This document shows positions 28,140 through 37,432 of a DNA stretch of 64,000 nt, one piece after another. The stretch lies in the NCBI RefSeq assembly GCF_028714215.1, contig NZ_JAQTMS010000023.1, forward strand, positions 1-64,000, written 5' to 3'. This stretch comes from Rhodoferax sp. (GTDB taxonomy: Bacteria; Pseudomonadota; Gammaproteobacteria; Burkholderiales; Burkholderiaceae_C). Position numbers and translations under genes: made by a program. How positions within the stretch are numbered: position 1 is the first letter of the stretch; every line of letters starts with the position of its first letter. Under the pieces are notes generated by a model. It saw only the letters and a list, made by a program, of their open reading frames with translations, did not search any database and had not been told where the DNA came from.

Positions 28140-29054
28140 ATGATGCTGCAAATGTACCAAGTTAAACGAATTTCCCGTAGCGAGTTTGTCCCGATACGCA
28201 AGCTGCAATACCACGTCCGGGTGTGGGGCGAACCGGCACCCGGCACGACACCGCTGGTGATGGTGCATGGCTGGATGGATGTGGCCGCAAGTTACCAGTT
28301 CGTGGTGGACGCGCTCAGCCACAGCCATTACGTCATCGCCCCCGACTGGCGTGGCTATGGCCACACCGGCTCGGGTGGTGCCGACAATTTCTGGTTCCCC
28401 GACTACCTGGCCGACCTGGACTTCCTGCTGGACCACTATGCACCCCAGGGCCAGGTGAATCTGGTCGGCCACAGCATGGGCGGCAACATCGTGATGCTGT
28501 ACGCCGGCGTGCGCCCCGAGCGCATCCGCCGCCTGATCAACCTGGAGGGTTTTGGCATGCCCGCCACCACGCCTGACCAGGCGCCCGGCCGCTACGCCAA
28601 GTGGCTGGACGAGCTCAAGAGCCTGCACCGCGGCGAAATGGATCTGAAGGCCTACGACACGGTGGCCGGCGTGGCGCGCCGCCTGATGAAGACCAACCCG
28701 CGCCTGGGTGCCGACAAGGCCAATTGGCTGGCACAGCATTGGGCGCAGGAAGACCCTCTGGGCAACTGGCGTATCTTGGGCGACCCGGCACACAAAATCA
28801 CCAATGCCCAACTCTACCGGGTGGACGAGGTGCTGGAACTTTACGGGCGCATCAGCGTGCCGGTGCTGAGCGTGGAGGCTTCGGACAACAGTCTGGATCT
28901 GTGGTGGAAAGGCAAGTTCACGCTGGCCCAGTACCACGAGCGTCTGCAAGCCGTGCCGCAGGTGGAAACCGCCCGCATAGCGGACGCCGGCCACATGATG
29001 CACCACGACCAGCCGGAACTTCTGGCGGCACTGATAGAGCGTTTTATCGATTGA
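28140..29054 (+). CDS. alpha/beta hydrolase
   Basis: 304 residues. The oxyanion HGW motif is LVMVHGWMD, the nucleophile elbow GHSMGGN (~115) and the catalytic His lies in DAGHMMHHD near the C-terminus. Substrate not predictable. The start codon lies 13 bp from the divergent acyl-CoA synthetase start; ATGs at 28143 and 28155 are alternatives. Confidence 0.9.
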   Translation: MMLQMYQVKRISRSEFVPIRKLQYHVRVWGEPAPGTTPLVMVHGWMDVAASYQFVVDALSHSHYVIAPDWRGYGHTGSGGADNFWFPDYLADLDFLLDHYAPQGQVNLVGHSMGGNIVMLYAGVRPERIRRLINLEGFGMPATTPDQAPGRYAKWLDELKSLHRGEMDLKAYDTVAGVARRLMKTNPRLGADKANWLAQHWAQEDPLGNWRILGDPAHKITNAQLYRVDEVLELYGRISVPVLSVEASDNSLDLWWKGKFTLAQYHERLQAVPQVETARIADAGHMMHHDQPELLAALIERFID

Positions 29055-29104
29055 GTGCGAAAATAGCGGGTTATTGGAAACCCACACCGTCAGGATCACG
29101 CATC

Positions 29105-30209
29105 ATGGAAGCAGAACGCATCAATCTCATCGGCACCCAACTCTCCGATTTGAGCGGCCGCACCCTCGCCTTACGGGGGTATCTTTGACTACGATGCCAA
29201 AGCCGAACGCCTGAGAACGGTCAACGCCTCCCTGGAAGACCCAACCGTCTGGAACGACCCCAAACGCGCCCAGGAGCTGGGCCGCGAAAAGAAAGCGCTG
29301 GACGGCGTGGTGCTGACACTCGACAAGCTGACGCGCGAGCTGGCCGATAACACCGAATTGTTTGAAATGAGCAAGGAGGAAGGCGACGAGGCCGGCCTGC
29401 TGACCATTGAGCAAGAGACCGCCACGCTGGCCGCCACCATCGAGGAACTGGAGTTCCGCCGCATGTTCAACAACCCGGCCGACCCGATGAACGCTTTTGT
29501 CGACATTCAGGCCGGCGCCGGCGGCACCGAGGCCTGCGACTGGGCCAGCATGCTGCTGCGCCAGTACCTGCGCTACGCGGAGCGCAAGGGTTTCACGGTC
29601 ACGATCGAGGACGAGACGGCGGGCGATACCGCCGGCATCAAGGGCGCCACCATCAAGGTCGAAGGCGAATACGCTTTTGGCCTGCTGCGCACCGAGACCG
29701 GCGTGCACCGCCTGGTGCGCAAGTCGCCGTTCGATTCCTCGGGCGGCCGCCACACCTCGTTCGCCTCGGTCTTTGTCTACCCGGAGGTGGACGACTCGAT
29801 CGAGATCGACATCAATCCGGCAGAGGTGCGTGTCGACACTTTCCGCGCCAGCGGTGCCGGTGGTCAGCACATCAACAAGACCGATTCGGCGGTGCGCCTG
29901 ACGCACCTGCCGACCGGCATCGTGGTGCAATGCCAGGACGGCCGCAGCCAGCACGGCAACCGTGAAGTGGCCTGGAAGCGCCTGCGCTCACGCCTGTACG
30001 ACTTCGAGATGCGCAAACGCCAGGCCGAGCAGCAAAAACTGGAAGACTCCAAGACCGATGTCGGCTGGGGGCACCAGATTCGTTCCTACGTGCTGGACAA
30101 CAGCCGGATCAAGGATTTGCGCACCAATTACGAGACCTCGGCCACCCAGAAGGTGCTTGATGGCGACCTCGACCAGTTTATTCAAGCCTCGCTGAAGCAA
30201 GGTGTTTGA
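29105..30209 (+). CDS. prfB: peptide chain release factor 2 (programmed +1 frameshift)
   Basis: Reads as join(29105..29185, 29187..30209), 367 residues. The first frame gives 27 codons ending LRGYL followed by an in-frame TGA (29186-29188); after a +1 slip it continues [18 protein letters not shown]. The stop-codon recognition tripeptide SPF (~residue 207) and the catalytic GGQ (~252) are intact. RF2 releases peptides at UGA and UAA. The TGA lets RF2 limit its own synthesis, as in E. coli. A shorter ATG frame at 29307 would lack the N-terminal domain and is not the real start. Confidence 0.97.
29172..29189 (+). promoter_or_regulatory. prfB programmed frameshift signal
   Basis: The internal Shine-Dalgarno-like GGGGG (29175-29179), three bases, then CTTTGAC (29183-29189). 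This matches the E. coli element almost base for base. Confidence 0.95.
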
Positions 30210-30286
30210 TGGGGCTGTTCGGGCCCCGCCAGCAGGCCAGTGTGACTACCTTAACTTGATGAATTTGAAATTTTTGGAGAATCCGC

Positions 30287-33001
30287 ATGTTGCAACTTCG
30301 TGAGGCCGACGGCCCGGCCATCGTGGTCCGCCGCGCCGACTACAGCGCCCCCGCCTACTGGATTGACAGCGTCAACCTGACGTTTGACCTGGACCCGGCG
30401 AAGACCCGCGTATTGAACAAGATGACGCTGCGGCGCAACCCCGACGTTGCACCGCAACCCCTGAAACTCGACGGTGAAGAACTCAACCTGGCACGGGTAC
30501 TGGTGAACGGCCAGGGCGCTTCGTTCAAGATCGACGACGGCCAGCTGGTACTCGACAACCTGCCGGCCGAAGGCACTTTCGAACTGGAAATTTTCACCAC
30601 CTGCGCACCCGGCAAGAACACCAAGCTAATGGGTCTGTACGTCAGCAACGAGTCTTTCTTTACCCAGTGCGAAGCCGAGGGTTTCCGGCGCATTACCTAT
30701 TTTCTGGACCGCCCGGATGTGATGGCCAGCTACAGCGTGACGCTGCGCGCCGACAAGCAGAAATACCCGGTGCTGCTGTCCAACGGCAACCTCGTCGCGC
30801 AGGGTCCGCTGGAAGGCGCCGGCAATGAGGGGCGCCACTTTGCCACTTGGGTCGACCCGCATAAAAAACCGTCCTACCTGTTTGCGCTGGTGGCCGGCCA
30901 ACTGGTATGCCGGGAGCAACGCATCACCTCGCGCGCCGGCAAAGACCATTTGCTGCAAGTCTATGTGCGCCCCGGCGACCTGGACAAGACCGAACACGCG
31001 ATGAACTCGCTGATGGCTTCGGTCATCTGGGATGAAGCCCGCTTCGGCCTGCCGCTCGATCTGGAACGCTTCATGATAGTCGCGACCAGCGATTTCAACA
31101 TGGGCGCCATGGAAAACAAGGGCCTCAACATTTTCAACACCAAGTTTGTGCTGGCAAACCAGGCCACCGCCACCGATGCCGACTATTCGAACATCGAGCG
31201 GGTGGTGGGTCACGAGTACTTTCACAACTGGACCGGCAACCGCATCACCTGCCGCGACTGGTTCCAGTTGAGTCTGAAAGAAGGCTTGACGGTGTTTCGC
31301 GATCAGGAGTTTTCGCAGGATTTGTGCAGCGAGCCGTCGGGGCGCGCCGTCAAACGCATAGCCGACGTGCGCGTGCTGCGCACCAGCCAGTTCCCGGAAG
31401 ATGCCGGCCCGATGGCGCACCCGGTACGCCCTGACAGCTACATCGAGATTAACAACTTCTACACCGTCACCATTTACGAAAAAGGGGCGGAAGTGGTGCG
31501 CATGATGCAAACCCTGGTTGGACGCGACGGTTTTGCCAAGGGCATAACCCTGTACTTTGCGCGCCACGATGGCCAGGCGGTGACCTGCGACGACTTCGCC
31601 CAGGCGATTGCCGACGCCAACCCGGACTCGGCGTTGGCGCGGCTGTTGCCCGAGTTCAAGCACTGGTACAGCCAGGCCGGCACCCCCCGTCTGGCCGCCA
31701 GCGGCCACTACGACGCCGCCGCACGCAGCTACACACTGAACTTTAGCCAGAACTGCGCCGCCACCCCTGGCCAGGCGAGCAAAGAGCCTTTTGTGATTCC
31801 GGTGGGCCTGGGGCTGGTGGGCGGCAGCGGCGCAGCCCTGCCCTTGCAGTTGCAGGACGGTAGCGAGCCGGTCGGCGACAGTCATTTGTTTGTCATGAGT
31901 GCTCAGAGCGAATCCATCACCTTTGTCAACCTGGATGAAGAGCCGGTGCCCTCCATCCTGCGCGGTTTTAGCGCTCCGGTGCTGCTCGATTTTGACTACA
32001 CCGATAGCCAGCTGCTGACCCTGTTGGCGAATGACCCGGACCCGTTCAACCGCTGGGAGGCCGGCCAGAGGCTGGCCATGCGACGCGCCACCAAAGCCAT
32101 CGTCGAAAGTTCCCCGGCCGACGGCGCCAAGGTGCTGGATGACGCCTATCTGGAGGCCATGCGCAGCGTGCTGCGCCATCCCACGCTGGACGCCGCGTTC
32201 AAGGAATTGGTGCTCACCCTGCCCTCCGAGACCTACATCGCCGAACAGTTGGAGGTGGTGGACCCGCAGCGCATTCATGAGGTGCGAGAAGCCATGCGCT
32301 TGCAGTTGGCCACCGCCCTGGCCGACGACTGGCAGTGGGCATTTGAGAGCCACCGCGAGAACGGCGGCTACCGGCCCGACGCCCTGTCGGCCGGCCGGCG
32401 TGCCCTGGCCGGCATGGCACTGGCGCAACTGAGCCTTGCCGCCCGTGACGACGGCAGCAGCGTCTGGCCGGGTAAAACCTACCAGCGCTTCAAGGATGCC
32501 GACAACATGACCGACCGCGCCTACGCCCTGTCGGCGCTGCTGGGCAGCGGCCACCAACTCGCCACGGCGGCATTGGCGCAGTTTTACAGCCAGTTCAAAA
32601 ACGAAGAGCTGGTGCTGGACAAATGGTTTGCACTACAGGCCGGCGCCTGCGATCGCGGTGGCAACGTGCTGCCGCTGGTGCGCCAACTGATGAGCCACCC
32701 GGACTTCAACATCCGTAATCCCAACCGCGCGCGCAGCCTGATCTTCAGTTACTGCAGCGCCAACCCCGGCGCCTTCCACCGCGCCGACGCGGCCGGTTAC
32801 GTGTTCTGGAGCGAACGGGTGATGGAACTCGACAGCATCAATCCGCAAGTGGCGGCCAGATTGGCACGTGCCCTAGATCGCTGGAAGAAGCTGGCCGAAC
32901 CCTACCGCAGCGCAGCCCGCGAAGCCATCGCACGGGTGGCCGCCAAGGCCGACCTGAGCAATGACGTGCGCGAGGTCGTCAGCCGCGCTCTGGCCGACTG
33001 A
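30287..33001 (+). CDS. pepN: aminopeptidase N
   Basis: 904-residue M1 metallopeptidase. The substrate-binding GAMEN is at ~273-277 and the zinc site HEYFHNW at ~308, with the second glutamate in LKEGLTVFRDQEFS. Then come the beta domain and the C-terminal DUF3458 helical domain. It trims N-terminal residues from cytosolic peptides. It is slightly longer than the 870 residues of E. coli PepN. A putative -10 (TATAAT, 33011-33016) for tRNA-Thr lies just after the stop. Confidence 0.96.
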   Translation: MLQLREADGPAIVVRRADYSAPAYWIDSVNLTFDLDPAKTRVLNKMTLRRNPDVAPQPLKLDGEELNLARVLVNGQGASFKIDDGQLVLDNLPAEGTFELEIFTTCAPGKNTKLMGLYVSNESFFTQCEAEGFRRITYFLDRPDVMASYSVTLRADKQKYPVLLSNGNLVAQGPLEGAGNEGRHFATWVDPHKKPSYLFALVAGQLVCREQRITSRAGKDHLLQVYVRPGDLDKTEHAMNSLMASVIWDEARFGLPLDLERFMIVATSDFNMGAMENKGLNIFNTKFVLANQATATDADYSNIERVVGHEYFHNWTGNRITCRDWFQLSLKEGLTVFRDQEFSQDLCSEPSGRAVKRIADVRVLRTSQFPEDAGPMAHPVRPDSYIEINNFYTVTIYEKGAEVVRMMQTLVGRDGFAKGITLYFARHDGQAVTCDDFAQAIADANPDSALARLLPEFKHWYSQAGTPRLAASGHYDAAARSYTLNFSQNCAATPGQASKEPFVIPVGLGLVGGSGAALPLQLQDGSEPVGDSHLFVMSAQSESITFVNLDEEPVPSILRGFSAPVLLDFDYTDSQLLTLLANDPDPFNRWEAGQRLAMRRATKAIVESSPADGAKVLDDAYLEAMRSVLRHPTLDAAFKELVLTLPSETYIAEQLEVVDPQRIHEVREAMRLQLATALADDWQWAFESHRENGGYRPDALSAGRRALAGMALAQLSLAARDDGSSVWPGKTYQRFKDADNMTDRAYALSALLGSGHQLATAALAQFYSQFKNEELVLDKWFALQAGACDRGGNVLPLVRQLMSHPDFNIRNPNRARSLIFSYCSANPGAFHRADAAGYVFWSERVMELDSINPQVAARLARALDRWKKLAEPYRSAAREAIARVAAKADLSNDVREVVSRALAD

Positions 33002-33029
33002 CGCACCGGCTATAATTCGACGCTTTCCA

Positions 33030-33105
33030 GCCGGTGTAGCTCAGTCGGTAGAGCAGCTCATTCGTAATGAGAAGGTCGGGTGTTCGATTCATCTCTCCGG
33101 CACCA
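33030..33105 (+). tRNA. tRNA-Thr (CGT)
   Basis: 76 nt with encoded CCA. The anticodon arm CTCAT-TCGTAAT-GAG gives anticodon CGT, and the T-loop is TTCGATT. The acceptor GCCGGTG/CTCCGGC has a T-T mismatch at pair 6-67, and the T-stem GGGTG/CATCT has two G-T wobbles. The gene is still recognisable and full length. It marks the left edge of the accessory block. Confidence 0.93.
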
Positions 33106-33113
33106 ATAGACAT

Positions 33114-33157
33114 AAGGGTTTGCTGCTAGTAAATTGGTAGCAAACCCTTTCTGTTTT
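33114..33157 (+). terminator. terminator after tRNA-Thr
   Basis: An 11-bp stem AAGGGTTTGCT/AGCAAACCCTT followed by TCTGTTTT. Confidence 0.85.
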
Positions 33158-33569
33158 AGCCATATACCTGCGTCATACCGCCATCAGTACCGGGTTTTGT
33201 ACCGTGTAGCGCCGGCGCCGGCCGGCCTGATCATAGTGGCTGCTCGGCCGGCGCAAACCACCGATGCCGCCGCCGAGAGTGCTGGGGTGGGTGGCGCAGC
33301 GAAATGAATACGAAGGAGCCGAAGGCGGGGGACGTTCGCGGAGCCACCCACTGCGGCGCCCTCGGGCCACAGACGCTTGAGCCTCAGTTCTTGACTTGAG
33401 ACAGCCATCTGCATCAGGCCGGCTCGGCTAATCTGTTTCGCCTCTGGTCCTGTGCAGGGCATACGGCATTGCACTTATTGATATTTTGCGACCTTTTCGT
33501 AAATTGGCATCAAGCAAGCCGAAGTTACCTGCCCTGCGCTTGAACGGATCCATGCCAAGAGGCTGGCAA
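33158..33569. other. gene-free stretch at the left end of the accessory block
   Basis: No convincing coding frame is present. The interval holds a GC palindromic tract (GCGCCGGCGCCGGCCGGC, 33211-33228) and a long imperfect inverted repeat with arms GGGTGG.. and ..CCACCC (around 33289-33350). It then becomes more AT-rich toward the fic operator. No promoter or RNA family is recognised. Confidence 0.5.
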
Positions 33570-33655
33570 CCAATAAAACACCCATTGGCACCCATTTTTC
33601 TCCCATTGGGATTGAGAGGGTGCTTTTAAATAGGTGTAATTGGGTGTATTATTGG
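33570..33655 (+). promoter_or_regulatory. inverted-repeat operator/promoter region of fic
   Basis: The outer arms CCAATAAAACACCCA (33570-33584) and TGGGTGTATTATTGG (33641-33655) are complementary at 14 of 15 positions. Between them lie CACCCATTT, the palindrome CCCATTGGG (33602-33610) and AGGTGTAATTGGGTG. The right arm ends 5 bp before the fic start codon, so a bound protein would cover the translation start. The Fic protein has a C-terminal helix-turn-helix-like region and is the obvious candidate binder. Confidence 0.65.
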
Positions 33656-33659
33656 TTTC

Positions 33660-34709
33660 ATGTTTCGCACTGACACCCTCCAAATCACACCAGAGATCCT
33701 GCGCTTGATCGCTCGGATCGACGAGTTCAAAGGCGCTTGGCGTGCGCTTGGGACGCTTGCACCCGACCGCCTTTCTGCTTTGCGCAGGGTGGCCACCATT
33801 GAAAGCATTGGCTCGTCCACCCGTATCGAGGGCAGCAAACTGACGGATCGGGAGGTGGAAAAGCTGCTCTCAACCCTAGCCATCCAGTCTTTTGAGACCC
33901 GCGACGAGCAGGAGGTGGCTGGCTACGCCGAGTTGATGGACTTGGTGTTCATCTCCTGGAGGGACATCCCGTTCAATGAGAATCATGTCAAGCAACTGCA
34001 CCAGATCCTGTTACGCCACAGTGAGAAAGACGCACGACACCGGGGTCAGTACAAAACCAGTTCCAACAGCGTTGCCGCATTTGACGAAAACGGTGCGCAG
34101 ATTGGCATCGTGTTCGAGACGGCAAGTCCATTCGACACGCCCCGCCTGATGGCCGAATTGGTGGCTTGGGTCAATGATGAGCGCGACAAAGCGCTGCTAC
34201 ACCCATTGCTGATCATTGCCATTTTCGTGGTCGTGTTCCTGGAGATTCATCCATTCCAGGATGGCAATGGCCGACTCAGCCGGGTTTTGACGACATTGCT
34301 GTTAATCCAGGCGGGCTATGCCTATGTGCCATACAGCTCACTGGAAAGCGTGATCGAGCTCAACAAAGAAGCCTACTACTTGGCCTTGCGGCAGACCCAG
34401 GGCTCTATCCGAACGGATGCGCCCAATTGGCAACCGTGGCTGGTTTTTTTTCTGCGCTCGCTGGCTGAGCAGGTCAGGCGCCTGGAAAAGAAAGTCGAAC
34501 GCGAAAAAATCGTGTTGGCTGCCTTGCCCGATTTGTCATTGCAGATCGTTGAATTTGCGCGGGAACACGGCCGTGTCACGATTGGCGATGCGATCAAATT
34601 GACAGGCGTTAGTCGAAACACGCTGAAGCAACACTTTCGCAACCTGGTTGAGCATGGCCATTTAAATCAGCAGGGCGGTGGGCGTGGTGTTTGGTACGAA
34701 CTCAAGTGA
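33660..34709 (+). CDS. Fic family protein with C-terminal winged-helix-like domain
   Basis: 349 residues. The active-site motif HPFQDGNGRLSR is intact at ~197-208, predicting nucleotidyl (usually AMP) transfer to a hydroxyl on a target protein. The N-terminal region has SSTRIEG (~51-57), matching the (S/T)xxxE(G/N) inhibitory helix, so activity should be self-restrained. The C-terminal ~60 residues (RVTIGDAIKLTGVSRNTLKQ) look like a winged helix. It sits 54 bp upstream of the primase-helicase gene in the same direction. No Shine-Dalgarno is evident; the operator takes that space. Confidence 0.93.
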   Translation: MFRTDTLQITPEILRLIARIDEFKGAWRALGTLAPDRLSALRRVATIESIGSSTRIEGSKLTDREVEKLLSTLAIQSFETRDEQEVAGYAELMDLVFISWRDIPFNENHVKQLHQILLRHSEKDARHRGQYKTSSNSVAAFDENGAQIGIVFETASPFDTPRLMAELVAWVNDERDKALLHPLLIIAIFVVVFLEIHPFQDGNGRLSRVLTTLLLIQAGYAYVPYSSLESVIELNKEAYYLALRQTQGSIRTDAPNWQPWLVFFLRSLAEQVRRLEKKVEREKIVLAALPDLSLQIVEFAREHGRVTIGDAIKLTGVSRNTLKQHFRNLVEHGHLNQQGGGRGVWYELK

Positions 34710-34763
34710 CCGGGGGATGCATGTTCATTTTTGCCGACCAAGGCTCTGGATTTCTGGACGTGA

Positions 34764-37190
34764 ATGGTTGAGTTCGACGTGGAAAAACGGGATCATCCAC
34801 CTGATTCTCTTGAGTCGCTTCAAGCAGAAAACGCCCGCCTGATCGCTCTACTGGAATCACACGGTATCGCGTGGCGGCAACCGCTGCCGACCGTTTTTGT
34901 GGCGCGAGAACCGGAATCGTCCAGGATTTCCACCGCTGAAAAGGTGGCTCTGTTTCGGCGACTTTTTCGCGGGAGAACGGATGTCTATCCCATCCGTTGG
35001 GAAGGCAAAACTTCGGGCAAGTCAGGTTACGCCCCGGCCTGCGCCAACGAGTGGCGCGCTGGGGTATGCGAGAAGCCGCGCATCAGATGCGGCGACTGCA
35101 GTAAACGCCTGCTGATTCCACTGACCGATGCCGTGATATATGACCATCTGGCTGGCGAACACACGGTTGGTGTCTATCCGCTATTGGCAGATGATGCCTG
35201 CCATTTTCTCGCGGTGGATTTTGATGAGGCCGATTGGCGAAAAGACGCCGGTGCTTTCATGCAGTCCTGCCAGGAGTTGGGTGTCCCGGCGGCGTTGGAA
35301 ATATCGCGGTCCGGTAAAGGCGCACATGCCTGGGTATTTTTCTCTGCTCGTGTTGCTGCGCGCGATGCACGCCGCTTGGGCACCGCCATCATTAGCCACA
35401 CCTGCTCGCGCACCCGACAACTGGAACTCAGTTCCTACGACCGGTTGTTTCCCAATCAAGACACCATGCCCAAGGGCGGCTTTGGCAATTTGATCGCATT
35501 GCCGCTGCAAAAGGCCCCCCGTGAAAGCGGATTCAGCGTGTTCGTTGACACCAACCTGCAACCCTATCCTGACCAGTGGGGGTATCTGGCATCGATCCAA
35601 CCGATGGCACCTCATGACATCGATCCGACCGTATTGCGGGCCACCGGTGGCGTTCATCCATTGGACGTGACCTTCATCGATGAAGAAGATCTCAAAGTGC
35701 CGTGGAAGCGAACTGTGGTCGCGACCAACAAGCTGCCAGGCCCTATGCCAAAAGTGCTGACGGTGACGGCGTCCAACATGGTCTATTTCGAGAAAGCCGA
35801 GTTGCCGCAGCCGCTGGCCAACCGGCTGATCCGTCTGGCTTCCTTTCAGAATCCGGAGTTCTACAAGGCGCAAGCCATGCGCTTGTCGACCTGGGATAAG
35901 GCTCGCGTGATTGGCTGCGCCGAGAATTTCCCGAACCACATTGCCTTACCGCGCGGATGTCTGGAGCCTACCCTGGAATTGCTGCGTGCCAATGGCATCC
36001 GTGCTGGCCTGTGCGACGAACGACAAGCCGGTGAAGTGCTGGACGTCACTTTTGTCGGCGTCCTGCGACCTGATCAGGAGACCGCCGTGGTCGCAATGCT
36101 CAAACATGACGCCGGTGTCTTTTGTGCTCCGACGGCGTTTGGCAAAACGGTGACCGCTGCGGCGATGATTGCAAGTCGCGGTGTCAACACCCTGGTTCTG
36201 GTGCATCGCACCGAGTTGCTCAAACAGTGGCAGGAGCGCCTGCAGTCCTTCCTCAATGTTGGCAAGGGCGTGATCGGCACCGTTGGCGGCGGCAAAGCAA
36301 AACCGACGGGCAAGATTGATATCGCGGTAATGCAGTCACTGTCCCGCCAGGGAGACGTCAATCCACTGGTCGAAAACTACGGGCAGGTTATCGTTGATGA
36401 GTGTCATCACATTGGCGCTGCTTCTTTCGATGCCATCCTTAAGCGTACCAAGGCAAAGTTCGTGCTTGGCCTCACCGCCACACCGATCCGTCGTGATGGT
36501 CAGCAGCCGATCATCTTCATGCAGTGTGGGCCAATCCGGTATACGGCTACCAAGGCGGACAGCGCGCCGCACGACCTGGAAGTGATTCCATGCTCGCGCT
36601 TTGCGCGCATCGACTTGGCAACGGATGCTGGAATACAGGATGTGTTCCGGCATCTTGCCAACGATCACGCCCGCACATTGGCCATCGCGCTTGAGGTCAA
36701 GGCAGCCTTTGAGTCTGGGCGCAAAGTGCTGGTGCTGACCGAGCGTACAGAGCATCTCGATGCGATTGCGTCAGCCCTGAATGGGAATGTACTGACGCCC
36801 TTCGTTCTGCACGGGCGGATGTCAAAAAAGCAGCGAGCAGCCCTGATCGCTGAACTTGACGCCCTGCCACCTGAGGCTCCCCGCATCCTGCTCGCTACCG
36901 GAAAACTTGTCGGCGAGGGATTTGACCACCCTCCCCTCGACACCTTGGTGTTGGCGATGCCAATCTCGTGGAAAGGAACTTTGCAGCAATACGCGGGCCG
37001 ACTGCATCGTGAACATGCGACCAAGACTGATGTCCGAATCCTGGATTTTGTGGATACCGGCCACCCTGCACTTCTGCGCATGTGGGACAAGAGACAGCGT
37101 GGTTACAAGGTAATGGGCTATCGAATATCGCTCGACGAAGCAGGCGATATTTCAACGCCAGCACTCAACTTTCCGACCCTGTCCGCATGA
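34764..37190 (+). CDS. AEP primase-SF2 helicase fusion (TOTE conflict-system type)
   Basis: 808 residues. A short coiled coil (SLESLQAENARLIALLESHG) leads to a Cys cluster (~92-112, CANEWRAGVCEKPRIRCGDC). An archaeo-eukaryotic primase-like domain has metal-binding AVDFDEADW (~149) and EISRSGKGAHAWVFF (~180). A superfamily II helicase has Walker A PTAFGKT (~454), DECHH (~544), LTATPIRRDG (~569) and motif VI QYAGRLHRE (~740). This combination is known from proteins annotated as TOTE conflict-system primases, thought to act in defence against mobile elements. The pairing with Fic is noted separately. A terminator follows at 37252. Confidence 0.88.
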   Translation: MVEFDVEKRDHPPDSLESLQAENARLIALLESHGIAWRQPLPTVFVAREPESSRISTAEKVALFRRLFRGRTDVYPIRWEGKTSGKSGYAPACANEWRAGVCEKPRIRCGDCSKRLLIPLTDAVIYDHLAGEHTVGVYPLLADDACHFLAVDFDEADWRKDAGAFMQSCQELGVPAALEISRSGKGAHAWVFFSARVAARDARRLGTAIISHTCSRTRQLELSSYDRLFPNQDTMPKGGFGNLIALPLQKAPRESGFSVFVDTNLQPYPDQWGYLASIQPMAPHDIDPTVLRATGGVHPLDVTFIDEEDLKVPWKRTVVATNKLPGPMPKVLTVTASNMVYFEKAELPQPLANRLIRLASFQNPEFYKAQAMRLSTWDKARVIGCAENFPNHIALPRGCLEPTLELLRANGIRAGLCDERQAGEVLDVTFVGVLRPDQETAVVAMLKHDAGVFCAPTAFGKTVTAAAMIASRGVNTLVLVHRTELLKQWQERLQSFLNVGKGVIGTVGGGKAKPTGKIDIAVMQSLSRQGDVNPLVENYGQVIVDECHHIGAASFDAILKRTKAKFVLGLTATPIRRDGQQPIIFMQCGPIRYTATKADSAPHDLEVIPCSRFARIDLATDAGIQDVFRHLANDHARTLAIALEVKAAFESGRKVLVLTERTEHLDAIASALNGNVLTPFVLHGRMSKKQRAALIAELDALPPEAPRILLATGKLVGEGFDHPPLDTLVLAMPISWKGTLQQYAGRLHREHATKTDVRILDFVDTGHPALLRMWDKRQRGYKVMGYRISLDEAGDISTPALNFPTLSA

Positions 37191-37251
37191 TTGCCCGGGA
37201 GTTGAAAAAGTGACAAGATCACGTGTCAGCAATACGGCACCAATCCAAATG

Positions 37252-37285
37252 AAAAGGGACAGACTGTCATGGTCTGTCCCTTTTT
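37252..37285. terminator. bidirectional terminator
   Basis: The stem AAAAGGGACAGAC/GTCTGTCCCTTTTT has a 7-base loop, flanked by A and T runs. It separates the rightward primase-helicase gene from the leftward HEPN/toxin-antitoxin genes. Confidence 0.9.
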
Positions 37286-37432
37286 CATCGGGGCTATCAC
37301 GTAGCCCGTGTGAATTATTGCCTCAACTCGGCTCTACTTGCCAGCCCAATTCCAAAACGTTTTGGTGAACGACGGGCCACGAAGACCGTTGATGGCGCCG
37401 CTGCGCTTGTGGCCCGTCCGTTCGACCTGGAG

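Noticed and set aside
29307-30209. prfB starting at the internal ATG 29307
   Set aside because: Would lose the N-terminal domain; the frameshift arrangement explains the full protein.
33158-33569. Insertion sequence remnant
   Set aside because: No transposase fragment or target-site duplication could be identified, only inverted repeats.
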